A stretch of DNA of 64,000 nt from Nipponacmea schrenckii. Lineage: Eukaryota > Mollusca > Gastropoda > Lottiidae. How positions within the stretch are numbered: position 1 is the first letter of the stretch; every line of letters begins with the position of its first letter. Location: assembly GCA_030562195.1 (NCBI GenBank), contig CM060200.1:5704001-5768000 (forward strand). The letters run 5' to 3'. The translations under genes were made by a program, and so were the position numbers. The notes beneath the pieces were generated by a model, which was not told where the DNA came from, searched no databases, and saw nothing but the letters and a program-made list of their open reading frames with translations. Below, one piece after another: positions 35,319 to 48,309 of this stretch.

Positions 35319-38300
35319 ATGTTCCAACAAAAGTTCATGAGAATGTGGTGTAAAACTGCAAAAAAAAGTTCTTGCACTAAACCAGAAATCTCATAGCAAT
35401 TCTATAGAACTTAATCATCATCAAGGTAAAAAATCTGCTCAGAAATTCAGGTGATATCACATAGAGATACAAATATTTATAATAGACATATGGTGATTAT
35501 TAAAGTCTGTGAGGTAGAAGACAGACAAAACAAGTTAAAATCATCGCCAATTTACCTTAATAACATTCTCACATAAAAACATGAAATATATAACATATCA
35601 AACAGGTTGATAAACTATAGGATGACAGGTCAACAGTCATTACTAACAATTAGTACTCACAGTCTCTTTAAATTGACTTCATCATACTCAAGACATGTTG
35701 ATTCTGAAAATTCGACCTTCACTATAAAATTGTTAAGAGAAAAGGTAAATCTGAGGCTAACATACAAGTATAAGTTTACTGACTTTCATATTCAAACTAA
35801 AGAATGCATTTCATCAACCTGGAGTCCTAAATAATGTTATCATAACATATTATTTGATGCCTGACCTTCTGATATTTACAATGCATTCTTGTGTAAATCT
35901 CTGCAACTTATGAACAAAACTGATGTACATGCATATTTACATTACTTTCCAATAAATGATTTGCCAACAGGCTTGTAAAACAAATGATCAAAATTAAGCA
36001 ATCTGATTCTTACAGAACATAACCAAATTTCAAATTATATTGAGAGATAAATTTGTTTTAAAATGCAGGTCGTTACGCACCTTTAAAACTATAAACACTG
36101 AATGCATGGATTAATGGTTATTCCATGATATTATTTGGTACAAAAGTCTCATTATAACCTAGTAAATAGTAGAGATCTCAGTAGGGGAGGGTGTGTTAAT
36201 TTGACAATAAGAGCTATCACTAGTAGTAATTAGAAGATAAAGCACCATAATAAAGGTATGTCTAGTTAAATGGTGTAGAGTGGGACTAGACAAGACAGAT
36301 GCTTTTTATTTATATTTTACCAGAAAGATGAAGAGGAGTACTGAAGATATTAAGATGTAAGATCAAGTAGTCAGTATATAAAAGACTCTTGTCTAGGTCT
36401 TCTGGGGTAAGAGTAAGGTTAATGGAGGTATGATAATTGTTCTAGTGTGAGGTCTTCAAACAATACCTACAAGACGTTTGATGAGAACTACAATCAAAGA
36501 TGCTCTTTTGTCTACAATAGCTAGCTTTGAATAAATACGGCTCTGACACAAATTTTCAAGATAATGCATTGTTATTATGCCAGTTACTAGGTTCAAAACA
36601 ATTTTACAACACTGCCATTCAAAGATACTTTTATGATTTTGCTAAAAGCTACAATATACAATGATAATGATAACAACGAGAGAACTTGTTGAAACATCGC
36701 AGAATAAACTCAGTAATTGTTATTCCATAAAACTTAGTTATCATTATAAAGAATATACAATATACAGTGGTTAACCAGGTGACCAGAAAAACACAGATTC
36801 AATTGTAATGCAGTATTTAAAAGCCTATCATTAGCATTATACAAAGACCAAAGCAAAGTCAGGTTATTACAACTATTCTGAAGCTTTTGACATTTCATTT
36901 CCCACCTCTTGCAACTAAATTCTTATTAACCATATCACTTTCAGAGTGAAAATTGAACATCATGATAACCAAAAATCACTTAATACCTACTAATATGCTC
37001 TGACAGAAAACTATAACCAACAAAATCCTGATAACTACCTCAGAAGAGAGAAAAGATTTTAAAAGGATTGCAAATAGGCATTTGATATTTTTTCCACTAG
37101 TTCGACTTTAAGAAGTTGTACATAAAATTCTATGATTTTCATTGATTCACCCTTTGACATTTTGACTTCTAAATTCTATTTAATGTCTACAATATTAAAC
37201 ATTATAGATTAACAATAATATGTTTACTTCAATATCACTATGTACATAGAAAGTAAAAGCCAGCAATTTGATAACAAATTGTGGAGTTTTTGACACAATA
37301 CCAACCTATCCAAATACATTATAAAAACCTTATTTGAATGCCATTTTTCAAATACCAAATGTTTAGAGATATTCAACTGTGTGTTTGCAGTTGGGTGTCA
37401 ACCAGTGTCAAAGCAGAAATTAACTTCCATAAAGCTATAATATATAGTAGTATGATGCCTGGTTGATAAACCTATACTAACGATCGGTATTGGGTGTAAG
37501 AGTAAGCATTCCCAGTCTCTCTTACAGAACTTGTCATATATATCATTATTATATTGAACAATAATGTATCAGAGGTTTTCAGTTCTAGTCCTAGACATGA
37601 TGGATTGGAGTAAGAGTCATCACTTTCCTCTATTTGAAGGTTAAATAAAAGACTAAAAGTAATTCAATTATCACAAATGAAAGAAAACAGATATAAAAAT
37701 TGTGTCCAATCTTCTCCTAATTTATAGTAAAATAAATAGAAATGGGAATGTGTTAAAATTACATCTAAACAAAACTATGTAAAATACATAAATTAGACGT
37801 AAAATGTTCAAACCAGATGTCTAATATCAATTTGTAGCAAGATTAACATTACTTCAAAGTTAACAAGGATCTTTCAAACTTTACTTCAGTTGTATATTAA
37901 GATTTCTTTTCTCCTTATCAGTTTAGCCAATGAAAGTTAATTCATGGGAATTAAAATGAAATTAAATACCATTTTAAATCCTGGTTTAAACATTCAGGAT
38001 AATAGAAACTGACAATCTTGACCAATAACTAGTCGAAATATTCTACTACCGTTACCAGGAAACTCATATTACCAATAACTAGGCAAATACAACCATTTTA
38101 TTAACTTATGTTTTTTATCTTTAGCTACTAATGATCTTATATGATCTTCTTTGGTAGTTCTAAGGATTTGAAAATGGAACACTAATAGCCTGATTATCCC
38201 ACGCAATTTCTCTCCAGTTCTGGTCCACAGGCTACTTTTAAATAGAGTTTTTGTTACTTGTTATGAAACTATAAAGTACTTAGTGAGTTAAAATATTCAA

Positions 38301-38360
38301 GTCAATGTGTAACTGGTTTGATCATCTGGAGTTCATTTTTCAAGATTTAAATAAGCTTAC
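35319..38360. other. AT-rich DNA
   Basis: No gene is called. The plus frame 35607-35834 is Ser/Thr-rich and has a donor-like AAAAG|GTAAAT inside, but no acceptor. Confidence 0.5.
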
Positions 38361-38410
38361 CTCAATACTGTTTTAAACTTTTCCTTTTAACTCCGTCACG
38401 GAAGTCAGTC
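38361..38410 (-). ncRNA. Candidate exon with excellent splice sites, probably non-coding or stop-containing
   Basis: On the minus strand the acceptor CCTTTTCTTTTGTAG and donor TTGAG|GTAAGCTT are both near consensus, making this one of the two best splice pairs found. All three frames of the 50 bp contain a stop: GAC-TGA at once, a TGA five bases before the donor (after DFRDGVKRKSLKQY), or an internal TAA. It could be a UTR exon, a long non-coding RNA exon, or a regulated poison exon for a gene that includes 44637-44723. The stop 42 nt before the donor lies inside the usual 50-nt limit for nonsense-mediated decay. Confidence 0.35.
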
Positions 38411-39730
38411 CTACAAAAGAAAAGGTTAAATCTGAGTTTAGCTCATCATCAAAGTCATATTTTAATTCAGGTTTAAAACTTTTAAAAATATATTTAAATC
38501 AGACCAACCAACATCTGTACAGGAACTTTACTCATTCTTTGAAAACAACAATCAAATGTATGTCAGAAGTTCAGCACAATACATTGATGCCAATTGTCTC
38601 CAAAAAAAGGTGAAATGTTATGACAGATGTTATTTTCTTTAAACAATATAAAAAAAGTTTAGGACTTAAGGGGTTAGAACTGGGGCCTTATTCTCGAAAA
38701 TATAAATTAGATAAAAATTTGTATTTGAAGAAATACAGTAATCTAATTGGATAATAAAATCAAACCAGAACCAGTAGACTACTCAGATAATAATTTTTTT
38801 ATAATTTTTGAATTTGATCAGGATTTTCCTAAGTGATTTCAAAATACGATTCTCAGAGTTTTGACAATAAAGTTATTAACAAGAAGAAGCCCACATATCT
38901 TCATGAACTCATAATCATTTGTCAAAGGTACAAATTTAAATGCTTAAACTATAGTCAAGTTCAGAGTTCTTATGCAAAACAGGAAATAGGTTGTGACATT
39001 ATATTATGCTTCAAACAGTCTTCTAAAATTGCAGCCTCATACACTTTATATACTCAAGTCTTCCTGAAAATAAAATCCACTAAACATGTTTGACACGTTT
39101 AGGCAAATGTGGAATTTCCATTAGGATGCATTAAATATTCTATTTTACAACCACTCTTTGTTTGTAATATACTGTTTACATAATATCTATCACAAGTTAA
39201 TGGGGTTAGCAAAAAGTGCAGTAACATGAAAATATGTGAGAAAGACAAGTTTTATTATGCACAATTCTTTTTATGCTAATTCAACAGCTATTCCTGAGAT
39301 GGGAATGTGCAGCTCACTATGATGGTTAGTTCATAAAATAAATGGTATTCAGACTGATCTTTAACTTTCTCTGTTTTCTACTTATTGATAATCCTGCACT
39401 TTGCATTGCACCTTGCATCATATCTTGGATATTTTTTAGAGTTAGGCCTCTTCTGCATCTTATGGCCTTAAAAAGATGGCAAGCAATTTAGAGCAAGTAA
39501 ATAAAAATAAATAATGCATCCATATAGCACCTTACAATATTTATTTTCCTAAACATTATTAACCTAAAGAACATAATATTCATGAAAACCCAATTCCTTA
39601 ACCTTAAATAGACAACAAAGAAGTTATCTTAGATCCATCATATATACCAAACTTTAAAGTGATAAACTTTAGACACAAAATTCAAATTCTTTTTTAACCT
39701 TCTTTAAAAACCTTTATTGAAAACATTCAT
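38411..39730. other. AT-rich DNA
   Basis: No gene is called. The open frame 38833-39093 lacks support. Confidence 0.5.
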
Positions 39731-40585
39731 GCTAATTTGATTTAAACCATTCTATAAAAACCATTAAAATGAGAAAAACAAAAAGTTCATGCTTATTATA
39801 ACCCTTCCATAAACCTTAAAGTGAGAAAGCAAAAAGTTCATGCTTATTATAACCCATTCCATAAACCTTAAAGTGAGAAAGCAAAAAGTTCATGCTTATT
39901 ATAACCCTTCCATAACCTAAAGTGAGAAAGCAAAAAGTTCATGCTTATTATAACCCATTCCATAAACCTTAAAGTGAGAAAGCAAAAAGTTCATGCTTAT
40001 TATAACCCATTCCATAAACCTTAAAGTGAGAAAGCAAAAAGTTCATGCTTATTATAACCCATTCCATAAACCTTAAAGTGAGAAAGCAAAAAGTTCATGC
40101 TTATTATAACCCATTCCATAAACCTTAAAGTGAGAAAGCAAAAAGTTCATGCTTATTATAACCCATTCCATAAACCTTAAAGTGAGAAGCAAAAAGTTCA
40201 TGCTTATTATAACCCATTCCATAAACCTTAAAGTGAGAAAGCAAAAAGTTCATGCTTATTATAACCCATTCCATAACCTTAAAGTGAGAAAGCAAAAAGT
40301 TCATGCTTATCATAACCCTTTCCATAAACCTTAAAGTGAGAAAGCAAAAAGTTCATGCTTATTATAACCCATTCCATAAACCTTAAGGTGAGAAAGCAAA
40401 AAGTTCATGCTTATTATAACCCATTCCATAAACCTTAAAGTAAGACAGCAAAAAGTTCATGCTTATTATAACCCATTCCATAAACCTTAAAGTGAGAAAG
40501 CAAAAAGTTCATGCTTATTATAACCCATTCCATAAACCTTAAAGTGAGAAAGCAAAAAGTTCATGCTTATTATAACCTTTACTTA
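39731..40585. repeat. Minisatellite, 52-bp unit, about 16 copies
   Basis: The unit is GCAAAAAGTTCATGCTTATT plus ATAACCCATTCCATAAACCT plus TAAAGTGAGAAA. Copies are nearly identical from 39770 to 40560, with single-base losses in several; a decayed copy precedes them near 39725. Overlapping open frames on both strands (40125-40334) are shadows of the period. Confidence 0.94.
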
Positions 40586-43410
40586 AAGTATAGCAAAAAG
40601 ATACCCTTACCAACTAAAAACACTTTCTAGTTCCTAGAATATACATTCTAAATGAAATTGCATGGTTTTATATTTCATTTTATGGCTCAACGAAAAAATA
40701 TCCAATGACTATCATAGCTTTTTTCCCTTAGCAGCAACTTCAAGATATGCAACAAAGTTAATGCAACCACATACAAATCAAGATGATTCAAAAATAACAA
40801 AGGATTCAGTGTGCAGCAAGCTAATATAATTTGAGTAAAATGTAGAAACCAAGAACTGACTATACATATCAGAAAGGTGGTGGCACTGAGGTGATGTCTG
40901 TATAAAATATTGTTTTGATATATAGTATCATATATTAAACCAATATTTATCATATTTAAAAACTTGAAGAGGAAATGAAGCTATATTGATAAGAAGAACA
41001 TGATAAGTCATGGAACATCTTCATATAAAACATGATAAAGTTGTTCCTTCACCTCTGTTTAGGTTTTCATCAAAATGTGTTATTATATCAGAACAGGATG
41101 TATAACACAATTCTGGTACAATAACAGAAATCCTTAAACTTTATCTGACTACAGTTAATAACATGTTTTTCAAATACCAAATATAACTAATTTGATCTGG
41201 AATAGGTTGTTGAAAAAACAATGTTTAAGAATTTTACATCCTCATTTCTGTAATTCACTGGAATATAAAGACAGGCAATGCCATTCAGTGTGTTACAAGG
41301 CATTAGCCTACTTTTTTCTGATTTTCAAATGCCTCGGATCTTAAACATGTACAATCCGAAGCACATAGAACCTCAGTTTATTGTACCATCATTTCAGCAT
41401 CTCTGACAAAAGTCACTTCCATTGGGAAATTGAGTTTAAAAATGCAAAGAAAGCTAGCGGTGAACCCGATGAAGCACAGTGCCTGCAGATTAAGTGATTT
41501 AAATGACATGAAACTTAGAAATAACATGACAGATTGAAGTCCATGAGAAGATCTACAACGTAATTATATTCATGGGCATTCACACAAAATCCTTTGAGAA
41601 TCCAAAAAAACAATTTTTGCAACAAAATACAATCAAAGATACCCGGTATATAGAAAATGAAAAAGGACTGTATGTATTACAATTCACATAGATACTCATC
41701 ATCAGATAAAAGAAGAACAAACATTGGTGAAGATTTTTAACATTATAAACAACAGTAGAAATGGACTATGGTATTTGTGAAGTACCAGAAACAGATCACC
41801 AGGGTTTAGTATAAACATTGTACTACCAAATACTGAACTAGTAGAGAGCAGGACACATGGGAATCCTCCATCTGTTGGTGATATATGATAGGTAGAATAG
41901 CCAGTAGCCAGTAGTATAATATCATCTTGATTTTACTAACATTTACTTGAATCTCAAATCTTTAAAACCATTTCTATCAAATGATATCTCAACCTACCCA
42001 CAGTAAGTTGATACACAAGAATTCATCCACAACAAACTAACAATAGTAAATTTCCAGATCAATGGTCAATATTTAATTGTGATAAGTACTAATGTTACAT
42101 AAGCAACATGCTCACTTTTGATGTTTATTACCAAAAGAAAATGTAGGTGCAAACCCTAATTTTATATCAACCATTCACGGCCACTGGCACCACAAGATAT
42201 GGCTCTAACATATCATTACATGAAGAAATGTGTGTGGTATAAATTGTTATTTAATTTTATCAGAAGTGGAAAAGACAGATTGAAAATAATTCTAAATGGT
42301 TTTTAAAAATAAATATTTATTTTACACCTTGTTGGGAGTATTCTTGGTAAAAACATCACATGAATTAGCACCAATATGAGGGCATTAATGTGCATTTAAT
42401 TTCAATAACTCATGTGAATTCCTTTAACAAGTGGTTACCAACTCTAAAATACGCTTTCATGAGACTATTGTGTTAATGCCAAATTGCCCCATGGATTCAT
42501 AACTAGATGGACTGAATTATTCAGAAATCTAAATTGCTAAGATTGTTTGAAACAAACCCTACAAAATAACTTTTCAAATACAGTTTCATTTTGTGTTCAT
42601 TTCTCTTTTGGTATGACACAACCTGTACAGTAGACAAACTTAGTGAAAGTTTGCATACTGAACGCATGGTAGACTTAAAATTGACTTTAAAAACTTCAAT
42701 CGAGAGAAAAAGCATGTTGGCGCTAGATCTATAGAATGTTTAAATAAAACTGTTAAAATACTTTAAAATCTGCCTTTCAACATGTAACAACATCAGGTAC
42801 CACCTAGTTCAGATTGAACTAACAATAGATATCTTCTTCGTTAACTAACAGTTAAAGTAATTAAAGAAAATGTGAGAGTTGACTAGCGTTGATAATTACC
42901 ACAAACCTACCTGTATTACTAACAAAATATACATCAGTTTAGAGTTTCAAAATTTCTACTGTAATTATTATGCATCATGAAAATAGAAACATCTGAATTC
43001 TATCTCTAAGTCATGTATATCATACTTATTCTGGTCATATTATTTCATCTAACATTGTACGTAATGACTTGAGACAGCTCCGGTGGTTAACAAAGACTCA
43101 TTTTTCTTAATTATTTATTAAACCTTTTTTTGTCATCATAAGAGGTAGTATATAAAATTTTCTACTTTAAATGACAGAACCTAACTTAGATAAAATTCAG
43201 ATTTTTTTTATCTGATTGAATAATAAAACTAAATTTAAATTGATTTAAGTGTCTGACCAAACAATTTGACTGGAATACTAATTCAGCTAAGATATTGCTG
43301 TGAGAATAAAGCCCAAAATCTTTAAGGGTACAGGCAATTATTTAAATGCCTTATTACCTGTTAACAGTTAACAGTAGGACCTGAGGAAGTAACGACATCA
43401 TCATTTCCAG
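40586..43410. other. AT-rich DNA
   Basis: No gene is called. TCGGAT (about 41335) and ATCCGA (about 41354) form a small stem. Confidence 0.5.
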
Positions 43411-43468
43411 AAGTGAAGTATCTGAAGTCATCTGTGTTGAATGCATACTAGAAACTAAACATGCCAAG
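43411..43468 (+). CDS. Candidate plus-strand exon, 58 bp (weak)
   Basis: CATCATCATTTCCAG (to 43410) is a good acceptor and GCCAAG|GTATAT a fair donor. After one base the segment is open for 19 codons, SEVSEVICVECILETKHAK, ending in phase 0. It is acidic and Cys-containing, unlike nearby intron translations. No partner is certain. Confidence 0.2.
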
Positions 43469-44040
43469 GTATATTTTTGGTGAATTGTTGTTTTATAAGT
43501 GTTACAGGATGGATGCATCTCTAAAAATTGGTTGCTTAAATTATAATTATTTCAATACACCGTATAACAATGTAACTTTGGCTTGTATCAATTTCTACTG
43601 ACTATTCCTATTTGACTGATATTTAACAAAAAAAAACATCGTTCTTATATCTCTTCAAAAGCATACCCTATCAGTTTTGGTTATCAAACAAGTGAAGATA
43701 AGTTTAATAAATCCATTAGAAACATTCATAGCCTTTACTCTCTAAATATATATTTTATGTAAATCAGACAATTTAACATTGTTTAACTTCACATGAAATA
43801 TTATTTAAATATCTGAACTCAACCAACTTTTTCAAATGTCAAATTTTATTCAACAGTGAAAATACTAGAATTTTAAATTATCCAACTGTGTAGTTTATAT
43901 TTGAAGGAAAAATAAAATTATTTTCCAGTCTGGGCTGGGTCAGATTGTGCTTGTAATCTGATCTACTTTAAAAGAAACTGTAATTAATAAATTTTGCTGT
44001 CTTATTAACTTTTTTGTTAAAATTTGACACAAATAACTTA

Positions 44041-44446
44041 TTGTGTTTCTGGAATCAAATTTGACTCATTTGAGTTTAACTTTTACATTCTTTAAAGGAA
44101 TACTGCGTCTAATGAACATAAAATTCAAAACTTTAAACTTGGCCAAAAAAAGCATATATTCATCAGAAGATTCCCTGTCCTACATAACTGAATCCCAATA
44201 TAATCTGATAAATAAAAAAAAAAAATATTTATCCATAAAAATGCAATTGAATATAAATAATAAAAATTACCTTTGTGAGTCTTCCAGATTTAAGGGATTC
44301 TATTAAATTATGATACCAGTTCACTGATGTATATACGAGATATTGACCATTCTTAAGACTTTTATGTCCATTCTAAAAGCAGTGTCACTTTAATGTGTTT
44401 CTTGAATCAAATATGACTAAATGAGTTTGACTTCCTTAAGAATAAT
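44041..44446. repeat. Diverged direct duplication about 353 bp apart
   Basis: TGTGTTTCTGGAATCAAATT and the following TGACTCATTTGAGTTTAACTT block (44041-44102) recur as TGTGTTTCTTGAATCAAATA with TGACTAAATGAGTTTGACTT (44394-44446). The sequence between is AT-rich and holds an incidental plus frame (44043-44306). Confidence 0.55.
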
Positions 44447-44636
44447 GAAAATTATATTACAAAAAAAAAATCAACTGACTAACTTATACTTAAAGCAGTG
44501 CAGAAGTGAATTTGTTTCATTATTTATTTAACCAAAAAAGAAAATCTGTTATTTTAAAATAAATTTCAATACAAAATTTAGTAGGACAAGGGCACAAAAA
44601 TATTTAATAATAAAATAAAAGCAAAAATTATTTTAC

Positions 44637-44723
44637 CTGTTGCTGCAAGATATCAAATGCAAACCTCAAATTATCAGCATAGTAACAATAGTTGAAATGG
44701 CCTGATAGGAACTTTCGGCACGT
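44637..44723 (-). CDS. Best coding-exon candidate: 29 codons, phase 0-0, family unknown
   Basis: On the minus strand the segment runs from an acceptor (T/C-rich tract, then AATAATAAG) to a good donor CAG|GTAAAA. Only frame 0 is open, for exactly 29 codons: TCRKFLSGHFNYCYYADNLR, then FAFDILQQQ. Two Cys, four Tyr, Asp/Asn and a Phe-rich helix-like end look like a folded protein, and codon use is more G+C-rich than the flanks. It joins in phase after 53915-53955 and before 17407-17457. I cannot name the family. The acceptor is the weakest signal, because its last bases are purine-rich. Confidence 0.45.
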
Positions 44724-45420
44724 CTTATTATTCCACAACAGACAAATAATAGAGTAGAAAAGAGTTTATACACACATGGTTTCAACACTATACCAGCAGT
44801 ATTAAATTTTAGACATAACACTGTAACACCTATATTTTACCATTTACTGTCATATCACTAACAATGTTGAAAACTAAATCAAAACACACAGAGTTTTTAA
44901 AATCCAATTATAATCCAGTAGGAAGTAAAGGTAAAGTTAGACTAACTGAGAAAATGTTGCTGAGTAGTAAAGTGTAAACCACACAACCTGGTGAGTGCAA
45001 ACCATCTGTAGAAAGGTGGAGTTATTCTAGTGATAGCATTAGTAGTATTTCAACCTTCTATAATATGATAAATACATGTTTTTACATATCTCCCTTCTAC
45101 AATCTGTTATTATTTATGAATATTTGTATCAAATGTAAACATAGATTGTTTACAGCATAAACATTGTTTCTAATCTAACCACATATTCAACTCAATATAC
45201 AGCACAAAATGCCATATTGAACTGAACATAGTAGTGGGTTTTTTATTATCAATAAGTTTCAAATTTCCTTATTCAAATCTATTCAATATAATAAATCATA
45301 TGAATAAACATTTTTAGTTGGCAGAAAGACAAAACGAAACATAGAACACTGCATTTGCTTCAAAACAGTGCATATAACCTCCAGAAATATAAGTTATCCT
45401 CATGATTATATAGTGTGTGT
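44724..45420. other. AT-rich DNA
   Basis: Nothing is seen except a short GT run at about 45413-45422. Confidence 0.5.
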
Positions 45421-45725
45421 GTGCAACATCTACAAAATATGCTAATAGATGGACATCTAATGTATATGGAAGATTCTATCCCAAATAACATGGAAATAAC
45501 ACATAAGAATGTAGTTCAAAAACCAAATTGTATCACTACCTCAATTGCAAATTTTAAATAATCCTAATGATTACTTAAAATCAGTGCAACATCTACAAAA
45601 TATGCTAATAGATGGACATCTAATGTATATGGAAGATTCTATCCCAAATAACATGGAAATAACACATAAGAATGTAGTTCACAACCATATTGTATCACTA
45701 CCTCAATTTAAGTCAAATTTTAAAA
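45421..45725. repeat. Recent tandem duplication, 163-bp period, 2 copies
   Basis: GTGCAACATCTACAAAATAT and about 100 following bases are virtually identical from 45421 and from 45584. Differences begin only at the ends (CAAAAACCAAATTG versus CACAACCATATTG). The near-identity marks a young event or an assembly duplication. Confidence 0.93.
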
Positions 45726-46394
45726 AAGGTTAGGATAAAAGAAAAAGGAAAAGCTTTATGTCTGATTTGAAACTTTGTTGAAATATTATAGCCAATTTGT
45801 AAATTTTTAAGTTGAGGTGGTGACTAAATGGTAATAAACTATGTTCATGTGTGTTTATTCTATGGAAGAACTTAACACTGTTTTCTAAGAGTATCAGATA
45901 TTACTGAACAATAAATATATGATATCAATTGTTGGACACTTTCTGTAGATCAGAACTCTCTACATCTATCTTTCAAGAAAAACAATGACTGAGATGCTGA
46001 GAGATACTACCAGAGAGACATGTGGAAGATGTTGGTTGAAATGTTGATAATGTATGGAATCTGTTTGGCTAGGATTTCAAATAAAAAACATGTAATACTA
46101 AGTATCAATACCTGCCACAGCTTCATCCTCACTTAAATATCACTTCTGTAACACTTTAAATTTTTTCTGAGATCTTCCTGGGAGCAAGTTTAATAGGAAA
46201 CCTCAATCTTGTATCTAGGGCCACACACACAGGGGTTTTGAAATATTCTTTGAATATTCAATTTTTGTTTTTTGTTATTTATTTCATTTATAAGTTATAC
46301 ACATAGGATGGTCAAAAAATTAAAAGTTTTAAATTAAGCATGTATGAGTCATATATCTAGTGTCAAAACTAATAATGCATTCAACTAATTTTGA
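45726..46394. other. AT-rich DNA
   Basis: Nothing assignable is seen. Confidence 0.5.
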
Positions 46395-47877
46395 TTGTCA
46401 GTTTTCCTGATGTTTTGTTGTTTATTGTTGGTGTTTGTAGATAGTAAGTTTTCCTGTTGTTAGTTGTTTTATTGTGAATGTCTGGAAATATTAAGTCTAC
46501 CTGTTGTTCATTTGTTGATTGTGTCTAGAAATAGTAAGTTTTCCTGTTGTTAGTTGTTTTATTGTGAATGTCTGGAAATATTAAGTCTACCTGTTGTTCG
46601 TTTGTTGATTTGAGTGTCTGGAAATGATAAGTCTTCCTGTTGTCCGCTTGTTGATTTGAGTGTCCAGAAATATTAAGTCTTCCTGTTGTTCGTTTGTTGA
46701 TTGAGTGTCTGGAAATATAAAGTTTCCTGTTGTTAGTTTGTTGATTTGAGTGTCTGGAAATATTAAGTCTTCCTGTTGTTCGTTTGTTGATTGATTCTAG
46801 GAAATATTAAGTCTTCCTGTTGTTAGTTTGTTGATTTGAGTGTCTGGAAATATTAAGTTTTCCTGTTGTTAGTTGTGTTTTGATTTGAGTGTCTGAAATA
46901 TTAAGTCTTCCTGTTGTTTCGTTTGTTGATTTGAGTCTCTGTGAAATATTAAGTCTTCCTGTTGTTAGTTTGTTGATTTGAGTGTCTAGAAATATTAAGT
47001 CTTCCTGTTGTTCGTTTGTTGATCTGAGTGTCTTTGGGAAAAATTAAGTCTTCCTGTTGTTAGTTTGTTGATTTGAGTGTCTAGAAATATTAAGTCTTCC
47101 TGTTGTTAGTTGTTGATTGATGTCTGGAAATATTAAGTCTTCCTGTTGTTAGTTTGTTGATTTGAGTGTCTGAAATATTAAGTCTTCCTGTTGTTAGTTT
47201 GTTGATTTGAGTGTCTGGAAATATTAAGTCTTCCTGTTGTTCGTTTGTTGATTTGAGTGTCTGGAAATATTAAGTCTTCCTGTTGTTAGTTTGTTGATTG
47301 TGTCTAGAAATAGTAAGTTTTCCTGTTGTTAGTTGTTTTATTGTGAATGTCTGGAAATATTAAGTCTTCCTATTGTTTGTTTGTTGATTTGAGTCTCTGG
47401 GAATATTAAGTCTTCCTGTTGTTTGTTTGTTGATTTGAGTCTCTGGGAATATTAAGTCTTCCTGTTGTCCCTTGTTGATTTGAGTGTCTGGACATATTAA
47501 GTCTTCCTGTTGTTCGTTTGTTGATTTGAGTGTCTGGAAATATTAAGTCATCCTGTTGTTAGTTTGTTGATTTGAATGTCTGGAAATATTAAGTCTTCCT
47601 TTGTTGTTTGTTGATTTGATGTCTGGAAATATTAAGTCTTCCTGTTGTTCGTTTGTTGATTTGAGTGTCTGGAAATATTAAGTCTTCCTGTTGTTCGTTT
47701 GTTGATTTGAGTGTCTGGAAATATTAAGTCTTCCTGTTGTTCGTTTGTTGATTTGAATGTCTGGAAATATTAAGTCTTCCTGTTGTTCGTTTGTTGATTT
47801 GAGTGTCTGGAAATATTAATTCTTCCTGTTGTTAGTTCGTTGATTTATCTCGAAATAGTAATATTCCTGTTTTTAGT
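46395..47877. repeat. Minisatellite, 46-bp unit, about 32 copies
   Basis: The unit is TGTTGTTAGTTTGTTGATTT plus GAGTGTCTGGAAATATTAAG plus TCTTCC. Two interleaved variants differ at TTAG versus TTCG. An alternative joint (TAGTAAGTTTTCCTGTTGTTAG, TTTTATTGTGAATG) occurs at the left end and again near 47300, suggesting block duplication within the array. It is the longest array in the window by copy number. Confidence 0.95.
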
Positions 47878-47883
47878 TGCAAG

Positions 47884-47916
47884 AGACGAAGTCCAGGCAG
47901 AAAAAGAAACTGAGAT
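47884..47916 (+). CDS. Candidate 33-bp microexon (weak)
   Basis: Directly after the 46-bp array, ATTCCTGTTTTTAGTTGCAAG forms a fair acceptor and GAGAT|GTAAGAAAG a good donor. The 33 bp are open in two frames (DEVQAEKETE or TKSRQKKKLR). The acceptor tract itself derives from the last repeat unit, so the splice site may be a by-product of the array. Confidence 0.15.
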
Positions 47917-48286
47917 GTAAGAAAGATATCAGTCAAGTAGAGAAGGTAAGGGAATCATTAATTAATTAAGATATGATGGTATTTATTTAGAAATATCAAG
48001 CTAGATCTATCAGGTACCTAGTATACGACAGTAAAAGGTTACAACACAGGTATGATCAACAAATACATGTGTTTTATTTCAATAACTTGTCAATTTTATA
48101 TTATCAAGTATACTATAAAAAAATTGCATATTTGTGTAAGGTGCAAAAGTATAACCATGGAGGTGACAGCTTTGATGGTTTGGCTCTCTGTCCACAATCG
48201 ATGATCTTTAAAAAAAATTGAGCAATAAATTTGCTGGTAACTATCAAGAGTTGCTGACTGCCTTATTTTTTCTGTAGTATTTCTCC

Positions 48287-48309
48287 AAAAAAAAAAAAAA
48301 AAAAAAAAA
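48287..48309. repeat. A23 homopolymer
   Basis: Uninterrupted run of 23 A. No retroelement body or target duplication was recognised beside it, so it is not called as a poly(A) tail. Confidence 0.95.

Noticed and set aside
48287..48309. A23 run as a retrotransposon poly(A) tail
   Set aside because: No element body or flanking target duplication is visible.
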